From NCBI GenBank assembly GCA_902774925.1, contig CACYKE010000031.1, forward strand, positions 1 through 32,299: DNA of 32,299 nt, read 5' to 3'. Source of the stretch: an uncultured Prevotellaceae bacterium. GTDB lineage: Bacteria > Bacteroidota > Bacteroidia > Bacteroidales > Bacteroidaceae. This document shows positions 16,550-24,441 of this stretch, one piece after another (the first letter of the stretch is position 1; each line of letters starts with the position of its first letter). The translations under genes and the position numbers were made by a program. The notes below the pieces were generated by a model. It was not told the DNA's origin and ran no database searches. It saw only the letters and a program-made list of their open reading frames with translations.

Positions 16550-16571
16550 CTCTAAACTATTAACTTTTAAT
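16547..16571. repeat. Heptamer repeat spanning both stop codons of a convergent pair
   Basis: Units taactct, aaactat, taacttt and a partial taat fill the junction. The first TAA is the stop of the rightward EEP gene. On the other strand the same array supplies the MFS stop codon and its final residues NIKS. Confidence 0.55.
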
Positions 16572-18182
16572 ATTGGGTTCTTCCAATCCAATGCCCTTTT
16601 TCTTATCGACAGCCTTCAAAACGAAACCGAGGATGAGTGCAGCAACACCTAGACCAGCCAGCATGAGCAGCGGAGCAGTGTAGTCGAACTTCGTGGGGTC
16701 AGTCACTCCGGGATTCGTCTTATCGAGCACCTTACCGATAAGCAGCGGGAACAGCCACAGACCGATGTTCTGAATCCAGAAGATGAGTGCGTAGGCCGAA
16801 CCGATGACCTTGGCGTCAACCAGTTTTGGAACGCTGGGCCACAACGATGCTGGAACCAGCGAGAACGACGAGCCGAGCACGAGGATGGTGACGTAGGCAA
16901 TAACAATGCCACCTACGGCTGAATCCTTAAACATTGGCAGGATAAATGCGAATGTTAGGTGGCAGGCGATGAGCAACAGTGAACCCAGCACGAGCATCGA
17001 GGCTGCCTTACCCTTGTGGTCAACATAAGAGCCGAGGATTGGTGTGATGAGCACAGCCAGCAATGGGAATACGGCGAAGATAGACTCTGCCGACTGCCGC
17101 ATGTATCCCATATAGCAATAGGTAACGAGTGCAATGATGCTGACGGCGAGCAAGCCGTATTTCAGATTTGCCTTCTTCTGGAAATTGCTGGCGAAACCTG
17201 CGGCAGCTACGACGAGCATGATGATATACTGCACAATGGTCACGTCAGGCTGAGCCCAGAACGAATCGCTGGCAGGCTCGGTGAGTGTCAGGTTGCACTG
17301 CAGCATGTTGACGGCATACTTCTGGAAGGGGAAGATGGCCGAATAATACAGCACGCAGAGTAGGGCGACGAGCCAGAAACCAAGGTCGCTGAGGATGGTA
17401 CCGATATCGCTAATCTTGAAGGGATCGTCCTTCTCTTCTGCTTCACCAGTTTGTGCATCGAGTTTGCGATCCATGAAGAAATAAACGATGGTCATGATGA
17501 GTGCAATACACATCAGAACTACACCGAAAGCAACGCTACGGCTGACACTGATTTCGCCACCCAACTTTGCGAAGAACGGCGAGAAAATCATACATGTAGC
17601 AACGCCCAGACGTGCCAACGCCATTTCGGAACCCATAGCCAACGCCATTTCGCGACCCTTGAACCATTTGACAATTCCGCGAGAGACGGTGATACCAGCC
17701 ATCTCGCAACCGCAACCGAAGATCATGAATCCGCAGGCGGCAAACTTAGCAGAGGCAGGCATGCCGGCATAGAAAGGCGATACGCCGAGTTCATCGAAGA
17801 CGGGGATGTAGTTGAGGTTGTTGGTGAACCAAGTCTCCAATCCACTACCCATGAAACTTTCGCTAACGGCATACCACTTGATGATGGCTCCGACGAGCAT
17901 AACAGCTGCTGAGAGCACGGCGGTAAAACGTACGCCCATCTTGTCGAGAATGATGCCTGCGAAGATGAGGAAGAACACGAATACGTTGAGGAATACCTCA
18001 GAGCCCTGCATGGTACCAAAGGCTGTAGAATCCCAGCCGCGGGTCTCCTGCATCAGATTCTTGATGGGTGAGAGGATGTCCATGAAAATGTAGCTGCAGA
18101 ACATGGCGAGTGCCAGGAGCAGCAAAGCGGTCCAGCGCATTCCTGCGCTGTCGCGAAGTGTTTTTTGAATTGCTTGTGTCAT
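16560..18182 (-). CDS. MFS transporter
   Basis: Inner-membrane major facilitator protein of 540 residues with about 12 transmembrane helices. Recognisable features are the helix-1 region MRWTALLLLALAMFCSYIFMD, the motif-A-like loop after helix 2 (IILDKMGVRFTAV), a cytoplasmic central loop DRKLDAQTGEAEEKDDPFKI and a second motif-A-like loop GSYVDHKGKAAS. I do not recognise a specific substrate; the protein is of a type widespread in gut Bacteroidales. It is 57 bases downstream of the S9 peptidase gene on the same strand, with an octamer repeat and no promoter in between. It may therefore be read from the peptidase promoter, which would fit uptake of peptidase products, but that is inference. 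Confidence 0.82.
   Translation of the reverse strand: MTQAIQKTLRDSAGMRWTALLLLALAMFCSYIFMDILSPIKNLMQETRGWDSTAFGTMQGSEVFLNVFVFFLIFAGIILDKMGVRFTAVLSAAVMLVGAIIKWYAVSESFMGSGLETWFTNNLNYIPVFDELGVSPFYAGMPASAKFAACGFMIFGCGCEMAGITVSRGIVKWFKGREMALAMGSEMALARLGVATCMIFSPFFAKLGGEISVSRSVAFGVVLMCIALIMTIVYFFMDRKLDAQTGEAEEKDDPFKISDIGTILSDLGFWLVALLCVLYYSAIFPFQKYAVNMLQCNLTLTEPASDSFWAQPDVTIVQYIIMLVVAAAGFASNFQKKANLKYGLLAVSIIALVTYCYMGYMRQSAESIFAVFPLLAVLITPILGSYVDHKGKAASMLVLGSLLLIACHLTFAFILPMFKDSAVGGIVIAYVTILVLGSSFSLVPASLWPSVPKLVDAKVIGSAYALIFWIQNIGLWLFPLLIGKVLDKTNPGVTDPTKFDYTAPLLMLAGLGVAALILGFVLKAVDKKKGIGLEEPNIKS
16572..16601 (+). terminator. Possible weak terminator for the EEP operon, inside the MFS gene
   Basis: attgggtt (16572-16579) pairs with aatccaat (16585-16592) with one G-U pair around a 5-base loop. 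A T-run follows after a 4-base gap (gcccttttt), which is suboptimal. If used, each gene of this convergent pair terminates inside the other. Confidence 0.35.
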
Positions 18183-18192
18183 TATTCTAATT

Positions 18193-18232
18193 TTTATTCG
18201 TTATTTCGTTATATCGGTATTTTGGGTATTAC
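18193..18232. repeat. Octamer repeat between the S9 peptidase and MFS genes
   Basis: Five 8-base units (tttattcg, ttatttcg, ttatatcg, gtattttg, ggtattac) fill most of the 57-base gap. The reverse complement gives cgaataaa, cgaaataa, cgatataa, the same unit as the array between the leuA-like gene and leuB at 27976-28007. Confidence 0.65.
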
Positions 18233-18239
18233 GAAGGAT

Positions 18240-20459
18240 TTATTTCAACCAACGGTTGAGCCAGTCGAAGAATGTGCGTTGCCAGAGGATGCCGTTTTGG
18301 GGCTTCAGCACCCAGTGATTCTCATCGGGGAATACGAGGAACTCTGCGGGGATTCCCTTCATGCGAGCGGCATTGAATGCTGCCATACCCTGCGTGTAAT
18401 TGATGCGATAGTCCTTCTCGCCGTGGATGCAGAGAATAGGCGTGTCCCATTTCTCTACCATCTTGTGTGGTGAGTCGTGGTAAGTCTTCTTGGCGCGAGG
18501 CATCTGCGGGCGGTGCCAGTAGGCCTCGTCGTACTCCCAGTTTGAGAACCAGTTCTCTTCAGTCTCCAAATACATAGCAGCGAGGTTGAAGGCACCGTCG
18601 TGGGCGATGAACGCCTTGAAACGCTTGTTGTGGATGCCAGCGAGGTAGTAGACGCTGAATCCACCGAACGAGGCACCAACAGCACCCAAGCGGTCGCGGT
18701 CGACAAAGGGCAGTGAGTCGGCAGCAAAATCGATGGCAGAGAGGTAGTCATCCATACACTGACCAGTCCAATCGCCAGAGATTTCTTCCTTCCACTCCTG
18801 ACCGAACCCGGGCAGACCGTGACGGTTTGGAGCCACAACGACATAGCCGTTGGCAGCCATCATCTGGAAGTTCCAACGATAGCTCCAGAACTGTGATACA
18901 GGACTCTGTGGACCACCTTCACAGAAGAGCAGGGTGGGGTATTTCTTACCTTCCTCATAGTTGGCAGGCAACATAACCCAGATGAGTTCCTTCTTGCCGT
19001 CGGTAGTAGGAACCCAGTATTGCTGCATCTTGCCGAAAGTGAGTTGCGATAGAATGTGGTCGTTTTCGTGAGAGAGTTGCTGGATGGCAGAGGCAAAACC
19101 ACTGCCCACAAGACCCTTTGCAGGCTTTTTGCCCTTTGCGTTTGGAGTCACCATGTAGATATCCGTAGGAGCGGAGAGGCTCTGACGGGTTGCCAGGATG
19201 CGCTGTCCGTTGTTGGCCATCTGGATGCTGGTCCAGTCGTCCCACGTCTCAGTAAGCTGAGAGACTTCGCCTTTCTGGCTGGCAACATACATATTGCAGC
19301 ATCCGTGCCATACGCTAAGGAAATAGAACTGCGGGTCAGCAGCCTTGACCTTTTTACCGCTGACAGGAGCCCAGCAGAATACTTCCACATCACTCTGCCA
19401 ATTGAGGTAGCGCTTCGAACCTGTTGCCAAATCGCAGATGCACAAACGGTTGAGGTCAGCTTCGTAGCCATCGCGCTCCATAGACTGCCATGCGATGTAT
19501 TTGCCATCGGGCGAGAACTGCGGATTCTGGTCGTAACCAACATTGTTTACGAGGTTCTCCTTGGCGTTCACAGCCTGTGTGGCTAGCGTAATTGTTGGAT
19601 CAACCTTCGGCGCAACATAGTCGGCAGGCTTGCAGAGATTCTTCGTCTCGCGTGTACCTATATTATATAAATAGATGTCCGAGTCAGTAGAGATGCTATA
19701 CTCCAGTCCGGTCTTTTTGCGACACGTATAAGCAATAGTCTTCGAGTCAGGACTCCATGCCAGTTGTTCGATGCCACCAAAAGGCTCCATAGGACATTCG
19801 TAAGGTTCACCATCGAGGATGTCAACGCCGTCGGTGGCGACAGCATAACCGTCACCTACAGAGAAGACGAATGGATGCTGGATACTCTCCACATAGTGGT
19901 CCCAGTGGCGATACATCAAGTCCGTCACGCGACGTCCTGTAGCCTTTGGCAGGTCATCGGGATTCTGCTTGATAACCTCGTAGAAGGGCAGAGACTTGAT
20001 GATGATAACCTGTTTGTGGTCTGGAGAGAACTTAAACCCCTCAACCTTACCGTCAGTTTTTGACAGTTGTCGACGCTCTGAGCCGTCAGTTTTCATACAC
20101 CATATCTCGCCACCGCTGACGAAAGCAATCGTCTGGGTGTCGAGCCACGTCGGATCTGTCTCGCTCTTGGCGCTAGTGGTCAGTTGCTGATTCCCGGTTC
20201 CATCTGCATTCATGATGCAGATGACCTGATGACTCTTGTTCTGTTTGACACTGTAATACCCAACCTGATAGACAATACGACTACCATCTGGTGAGGCCTC
20301 AACACCTCCGATGCGCCCCATGGCCCACAAGGCTTCTGGAGTCATCATCCGGCTAGACAGTTTGATGTTACTTTTTCCAATCACGTCACTTTCCGTTGTT
20401 TTTCCTGTAGTGCTTACTGCAAGGAGTAAAGCAGCCACAAAAGTCAATATTTTTTTCAT
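18240..20459 (-). CDS. Secreted S9-family serine peptidase (DPP5-like)
   Basis: A prolyl-oligopeptidase-family enzyme that probably releases dipeptides in the periplasm. The 739-residue product starts with a signal peptide (MKKILTFVAALLLAVSTTGK); an in-frame extension to 20510 would place 17 extra residues before it and run through the promoter, so it is rejected. An N-terminal beta-propeller region contains WD-like blades (EASPDGSRIVYQV, QLAWSPDSKTIAY, PQFSPDGKYIAWQ) and the segment VTDLMYRHWDHYVE typical of DPP5. The C-terminal alpha/beta-hydrolase domain has GASFGGFS with nucleophile S597, HGEKDYRIN with D683 and DENHWV with H715. The order Ser-Asp-His and the spacings fit the S9 family. 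Its promoter lies back-to-back with that of the SpoIIE-type gene. Confidence 0.92.
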   Translation of the reverse strand: MKKILTFVAALLLAVSTTGKTTESDVIGKSNIKLSSRMMTPEALWAMGRIGGVEASPDGSRIVYQVGYYSVKQNKSHQVICIMNADGTGNQQLTTSAKSETDPTWLDTQTIAFVSGGEIWCMKTDGSERRQLSKTDGKVEGFKFSPDHKQVIIIKSLPFYEVIKQNPDDLPKATGRRVTDLMYRHWDHYVESIQHPFVFSVGDGYAVATDGVDILDGEPYECPMEPFGGIEQLAWSPDSKTIAYTCRKKTGLEYSISTDSDIYLYNIGTRETKNLCKPADYVAPKVDPTITLATQAVNAKENLVNNVGYDQNPQFSPDGKYIAWQSMERDGYEADLNRLCICDLATGSKRYLNWQSDVEVFCWAPVSGKKVKAADPQFYFLSVWHGCCNMYVASQKGEVSQLTETWDDWTSIQMANNGQRILATRQSLSAPTDIYMVTPNAKGKKPAKGLVGSGFASAIQQLSHENDHILSQLTFGKMQQYWVPTTDGKKELIWVMLPANYEEGKKYPTLLFCEGGPQSPVSQFWSYRWNFQMMAANGYVVVAPNRHGLPGFGQEWKEEISGDWTGQCMDDYLSAIDFAADSLPFVDRDRLGAVGASFGGFSVYYLAGIHNKRFKAFIAHDGAFNLAAMYLETEENWFSNWEYDEAYWHRPQMPRAKKTYHDSPHKMVEKWDTPILCIHGEKDYRINYTQGMAAFNAARMKGIPAEFLVFPDENHWVLKPQNGILWQRTFFDWLNRWLK

Positions 20460-20479
20460 AATTATTGAATATTTGAGTG

Positions 20480-20487
20480 CAAAGGTA
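20480..20487 (-). promoter_or_regulatory. -7 element for the S9 peptidase gene
   Basis: TACCTTTG followed by CA on the minus strand, a perfect TAnnTTTG match. No clear TTTG occurs 20 bases upstream (a GTTTAG lies at about 20511-20516). The predicted leader is only about 15 bases. Confidence 0.6.
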
Positions 20488-20503
20488 CAAAAAATCCCAA
20501 ACT

Positions 20504-20539
20504 TTTGCATCTAAACCCCAAACTTTTTGTACCTTTGCA
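20504..20539 (+). promoter_or_regulatory. Promoter for the TPR-SpoIIE phosphatase gene
   Basis: TTTG (20504-20507), 22 bases, then TACCTTTG (20530-20537) and CA. The spacer is 2 bases longer than the others in this window. It lies next to the divergent promoter of the S9 peptidase gene. Confidence 0.6.
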
Positions 20540-20566
20540 ACGAAATGAACAGAAAAAGTCATTGGT

Positions 20567-22648
20567 ATGTATAAGTCTAAGCTACTCAGAGTCGTCATAT
20601 TGCTTCTGACTGTTGTCATGAGTTTCTCGTCATGTAGATATGCTCGTCAGCAACGAGAAATCCGTGCCAGCCATGCCGATAGCGTCATTTTTGCTGTCGG
20701 TGTCACGAAGGATTACGAGCGAATGCGTGAGGTGACGGACAGTTTTGAGATAGTCGGCGACATCTCTGCGCTGAATGCCAACCGTTGGCGAGGAGTATCA
20801 TATTATCGTCAGGGACAATACCGTATGGCAGAAATCTGTTACCGCAAGGCGTTGGAAAATGAGGTCAAAAACGACCTTGACCAGTTGAGCTACAACAAAG
20901 TAGCGCGTCGCTTGTCTGAGATTTTGCTAGTGAAAGGTGACTACGAAGGTTCGCTCCAGATCGCCATCCCGGCTGTAAAGAAGATGGAAGAATCAGGTAT
21001 CGGTTCTGATATTGACTATGCCATTTTGCTGAATAATATTGGTTGTTGTCAGTTGAATCTGGGACAGGATGAAGAAGCAAACCAGAGTTTCATTACTGCT
21101 CGCGGACATTATGCTAACCGTTGGCAGTCGGACACGACAGGACGAGGATTCCAGGAGGCTGTTATCGGAACGGTTTATACCAGTCAGGCTTATATCAACA
21201 CTCGTCGCTATGCAGAATCGATCTACTGGATCGACCGTACAGAGATGTTGCTGAACAAGTATCGTCAGAGACACGATGCACGTACGGAATATTTTGACGA
21301 ATACCAAGGCCGTATAGAAATTATGCGTGCTGTAGCCTTGCAAGGACTTCATAAAGACCAGGAGGCAGCCGAGGCTTACAAACGTTTCCAAGAGACAAAC
21401 TATGCCAAAACACCCGCAGGACATATCAATGGTACAGAATATCTGGTTGTGGCTCACCGATATCAGGAAGCAGCATACAACTACCGTTTCTTGGATAAAG
21501 CAATGACCGATTGGGGTATGGAGCCCTCTATTGACAACATCCAGCTCTATATGTTGCCTAAATACTCGGCGAATGCCGAGGCTGGTCGTCGTGATTCGGC
21601 ACGTGTAGCAGGAGAGCGCATCCTGGCAATACTGGATTCAGCCATTACGGCACAGAAGAACAGCTCTATTGCCGAACTGGCTACTATTTATGATACTCAA
21701 GGAAAAGAAAAGGCAATTGCTGATCGTGAGATGGAACTGACCCACCAGCGACTTTACAGCACTGGTGTCGCATTGGTTCTGCTCATCATTTTCTTCACAA
21801 CTTATACCTTACACAAACGTAAGGCTGCGCATAAATTGGCTGCCGCCCACGGACGTTTGGAGGAGGCGCATGGCAAACTGAAGGTTGCTTACGACCAGTT
21901 GGAGAAGACGACGAAGGCCAAAGAGCGTATTGAGAGTGAACTGCGCATTGCCCGTGATATTCAGATGTCGATGGTTCCCAACGTATTCCCCGATCGTCAA
22001 GGACTGGATATGAACGCATATATCCAGCCAGCGAAGGAAGTCGGTGGTGACCTCTATGGTTATCTGCTTCAGGGTGACGAACTGTATTTCTGTCTCGGCG
22101 ATGTTAGTGGAAAGGGCGTTCCAGCCTCGTTGTTTATGGCTCAGGCCATCCGTCTGTTCCGCGTGTTGGCTACAGGACATATGATGCCAGCCGACATTGC
22201 CACCAATATCAACAACGCTCTGACGGAAGACAACGAGCAGGGTATGTTTGTCACGATGTTCATCGGACTCATCCATCTCGATACAGGACGTATGGACTTT
22301 ACGAATGCCGGTCATAATCCGCCTGTTATCGGAACCAACGGCAAGGGAGAATTCCTGCCGATGGAGTCGAATGCCCCTATCGGACTCTGGCCTGGAATAG
22401 AGTATGTCGGTGAGAGTTTCGAAAATATCAAGGGACATTCGTTGCTGGTCTATAGTGACGGATTGAACGAGGCTGAGAACACGGAACAGGAACAGTTCAG
22501 CGATGAAAGGATCCTTGAAGTGCTTGGTAGAAACAACTACACCACTAGCAAACAGGTTATTGACGCGTTGGCGGAGGAAGTGGAGAAACACCGTAATGGT
22601 GCAGAGCCCAATGACGACCTGACAATGCTTTGTCTAAGGATACAGTAA
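20567..22648 (+). CDS. TPR-containing membrane protein with SpoIIE/PP2C-type phosphatase domain
   Basis: Predicted signalling Ser/Thr phosphatase, 693 residues. The N-terminus is a hydrophobic signal with a possible lipobox (MSFSSC, Cys23). Residues about 60-340 form tetratricopeptide repeats (RGVSYYRQGQYRMAEICYRK, ILLNNIGCCQLNLGQDEEA) and should be periplasmic. A single transmembrane helix lies at about 399-417 (GVALVLLIIFFTTYTL). A predicted coiled coil follows (AHGRLEEAHGKLKVAYDQL, to about 458), then a cytoplasmic SpoIIE domain from ARDIQMSMVP. This carries the PP2C metal-site motifs GGDLYG (about 492), GDVSGKGVPASLFMA, NAGHNPP, YSDGLNEAEN and EPNDDLTML. Such domains usually dephosphorylate anti-anti-sigma factors, but no STAS-domain or anti-sigma gene is nearby. 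The output partner is therefore unknown. Confidence 0.88.
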   Translation: MYKSKLLRVVILLLTVVMSFSSCRYARQQREIRASHADSVIFAVGVTKDYERMREVTDSFEIVGDISALNANRWRGVSYYRQGQYRMAEICYRKALENEVKNDLDQLSYNKVARRLSEILLVKGDYEGSLQIAIPAVKKMEESGIGSDIDYAILLNNIGCCQLNLGQDEEANQSFITARGHYANRWQSDTTGRGFQEAVIGTVYTSQAYINTRRYAESIYWIDRTEMLLNKYRQRHDARTEYFDEYQGRIEIMRAVALQGLHKDQEAAEAYKRFQETNYAKTPAGHINGTEYLVVAHRYQEAAYNYRFLDKAMTDWGMEPSIDNIQLYMLPKYSANAEAGRRDSARVAGERILAILDSAITAQKNSSIAELATIYDTQGKEKAIADREMELTHQRLYSTGVALVLLIIFFTTYTLHKRKAAHKLAAAHGRLEEAHGKLKVAYDQLEKTTKAKERIESELRIARDIQMSMVPNVFPDRQGLDMNAYIQPAKEVGGDLYGYLLQGDELYFCLGDVSGKGVPASLFMAQAIRLFRVLATGHMMPADIATNINNALTEDNEQGMFVTMFIGLIHLDTGRMDFTNAGHNPPVIGTNGKGEFLPMESNAPIGLWPGIEYVGESFENIKGHSLLVYSDGLNEAENTEQEQFSDERILEVLGRNNYTTSKQVIDALAEEVEKHRNGAEPNDDLTMLCLRIQ

Positions 22649-22684
22649 TAATTTTAGGAATTCAGTTAAAAAAGTGACAATTTG

Positions 22685-22718
22685 TTTGGTGGTTTCAGAA
22701 GAAATGAGTACTTTTGCA
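22685..22718 (+). promoter_or_regulatory. Promoter of the leucine operon
   Basis: TTTG (22685-22688), exactly 20 bases, TACTTTTG (22709-22716) followed by CA: the best consensus match in the window. Transcription should start near 22723, about 22 bases before the leader-peptide ATG and about 215 before leuA. Confidence 0.85.
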
Positions 22719-22744
22719 GCCGATAAACGAAAAAAAGAGTAAAA

Positions 22745-22825
22745 ATGAAAAGTCTACACCTGATTAGCAACCTGATTATTATTCGACTGCGTCAAGCTGC
22801 CGGAAGTGATAGGGTATGTATATAA
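22745..22825 (+). CDS. Leucine/isoleucine-rich leader peptide of the leu operon
   Basis: A 26-codon ORF that begins MKSLHLISNLIIIRL and ends in RVCI before TAA at 22823. Of residues 4-15, four are Leu and four are Ile, including three consecutive Ile codons (22775-22783). It starts about 22 bases after the predicted transcription start and is followed by a terminator before leuA. This is the layout of a ribosome-mediated attenuator responding to charged tRNA-Leu and tRNA-Ile. The peptide itself probably has no function. It was read directly from the sequence. Confidence 0.85.
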   Translation: MKSLHLISNLIIIRLRQAAGSDRVCI

Positions 22826-22887
22826 TTAAGGTATAAGACAATACGATACAGAGCCTTTCTCACTTCCGGGTGTAGAGAGGCTTTTTT
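22753..22887 (+). promoter_or_regulatory. Transcription attenuator of the leu operon
   Basis: The terminator stem pairs gcctttct (22853-22860) with agagaggc (22874-22881), one G-U pair, followed by six T residues. Two competing pairings are visible. ccggaagtga (22800-22809) is a perfect complement of tcacttccgg (22860-22869). tctacacc (22753-22760), inside the first leader codons, is a perfect complement of ggtgtaga (22869-22876). The first crosses the terminator stem and the second removes part of its 3' arm, so neither should coexist with the terminator. Ribosome stalling at the Leu/Ile codons would leave 22800-22809 free to form the antiterminator, while a ribosome at the stop codon at 22823 would mask it. 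The pairings are seen; the mechanism is inferred from classical leu and ilv attenuators. Confidence 0.82.
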
Positions 22888-22938
22888 GTATTAAGAGATA
22901 AAAGAAAACAGTAATTTAACACATATAATTAGACTGAG

Positions 22939-24441
22939 ATGAGTGACAGATTGTTTATTTTCGACACGACGCTGAGGGACGGCGAACAGGTGCCTGGATG
23001 CCAACTGAACACGGTAGAGAAAATTCAGGTGGCGAAGGCCTTGGAGCAGTTGGGCGTGGACGTGATTGAAGCAGGATTCCCTGTGTCGAGTCCGGGTGAC
23101 TACAACTCGGTGATTGAGATTTCGAAGGCTGTTACGTGGCCTACGATTTGTGCGCTGACGCGAGCTGTTGAGCACGACATTGACGTGGCTGTTGAGGCGT
23201 TGCAGTATGCCAAGCATAAACGCATCCACACGGGTATCGGTACCAGCGACGAGCACATCAAGTATAAGTTCAATTCTACGCGCGAACGCATTCTGGAGCA
23301 TGCCGTCGAGGCGACGAAGTATGCCAAGCGTTTCGTGGACGATGTGGAGTTCTACTGCGAGGATGCAGGTCGGACGGATAACGATTATTTGGTGCAGGTT
23401 GTTGAAGCAGTCATCAAGGCTGGTGCAACAGTGATAAATATTCCAGATACGACGGGCTATTGTCTGCCACAGGAGTACTACGACAAGATTCGTTATCTGA
23501 AGGAACATGTGGACGGCATTGACGCGTGCATCATTTCGACGCATTGCCATAATGACCTTGGTTTGGCGACGGCTAATACGCTGAACGGTGTGTTGGCTGG
23601 AGCACGACAGGTGGAGGTGACCATCAACGGCATCGGAGAACGCGCTGGTAATACCAGTCTGGAGGAAATCGCAATGATTCTGAAATGTCACAAGAGTATC
23701 GATATCGAGACGAATATCAATACGACGAAGATTTATCCGATGAGCCGTATGGTGTCATCGCTGATGAACATGCCCGTGCAGCCCAACAAGGCCATCGTGG
23801 GTCGCAACGCGTTTGCACATTCTTCAGGCATCCATCAGGACGGCGTATTAAAAAATGTACATACGTACGAGATCATGGACCCCAAGGATGTTGGCATCGA
23901 TATTGACAGCATCGTACTGACGGCTCGCTCAGGTCGTGCAGCTCTGAAGCACCGCCTGATGATCAATGGTGTGGACGTGAGTGACGAGCATAAGATTGAC
24001 AAGATATATGAGCAGTTCTTGGCATTGGCAGACAAGAAGAAGGAAATCTCGGATGCCGACGTCATGATGCTGGCAGGTGCCGATGTAGCTGATACACATG
24101 CTGTCAAGCTTGATTTCTTGCAGGTAACATCAGGCAAGGGTGTGAAGTCGGTGGCAAGTATCGGACTGGACATCAGCGGTCAGAAGTTCGAAGCTGCGGC
24201 CTCTGGCAATGGTCCTGTGGATGCTGCCATCAAGGCGCTGAAGAAGATTATCATGAAGCAGATGACGCTGAAGGAGTTTACCATTCAGGCTATATCGAAA
24301 GGAAGCGACGATGTGGGTAAGGTGCACATGCAGGTAGAGTACGACGGTAGTCTTTACTATGGCTTTGGTGCCAATACCGACATTGTGACGGCCTCTGTGG
24401 AAGCATATATTGACTGTATTAATAAGTTTAGGGTAGAATGA
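22939..24441 (+). CDS. leuA: 2-isopropylmalate synthase
   Basis: First committed enzyme of leucine synthesis: condenses 2-ketoisovalerate with acetyl-CoA. The 500-residue product has the DRE-TIM barrel motif [17 protein letters not shown] (R13, D14), the second signature with [18 protein letters not shown] (about 200-217) and [17 protein letters not shown]. The linker then has HSSGIHQDG, and a C-terminal LeuA allosteric domain starts near [11 protein letters not shown], so feedback inhibition by leucine is plausible. It is the first structural gene after the attenuator and overlaps leuC by 4 bases (ATGA). Confidence 0.95.
   Translation: MSDRLFIFDTTLRDGEQVPGCQLNTVEKIQVAKALEQLGVDVIEAGFPVSSPGDYNSVIEISKAVTWPTICALTRAVEHDIDVAVEALQYAKHKRIHTGIGTSDEHIKYKFNSTRERILEHAVEATKYAKRFVDDVEFYCEDAGRTDNDYLVQVVEAVIKAGATVINIPDTTGYCLPQEYYDKIRYLKEHVDGIDACIISTHCHNDLGLATANTLNGVLAGARQVEVTINGIGERAGNTSLEEIAMILKCHKSIDIETNINTTKIYPMSRMVSSLMNMPVQPNKAIVGRNAFAHSSGIHQDGVLKNVHTYEIMDPKDVGIDIDSIVLTARSGRAALKHRLMINGVDVSDEHKIDKIYEQFLALADKKKEISDADVMMLAGADVADTHAVKLDFLQVTSGKGVKSVASIGLDISGQKFEAAASGNGPVDAAIKALKKIIMKQMTLKEFTIQAISKGSDDVGKVHMQVEYDGSLYYGFGANTDIVTASVEAYIDCINKFRVE

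Noticed and set aside
20545-20574. Tiny ORF (ATG to TAA, 9 codons) just upstream of the SpoIIE-type gene
   Set aside because: No regulatory codon pattern and it overlaps the real start; probably chance.
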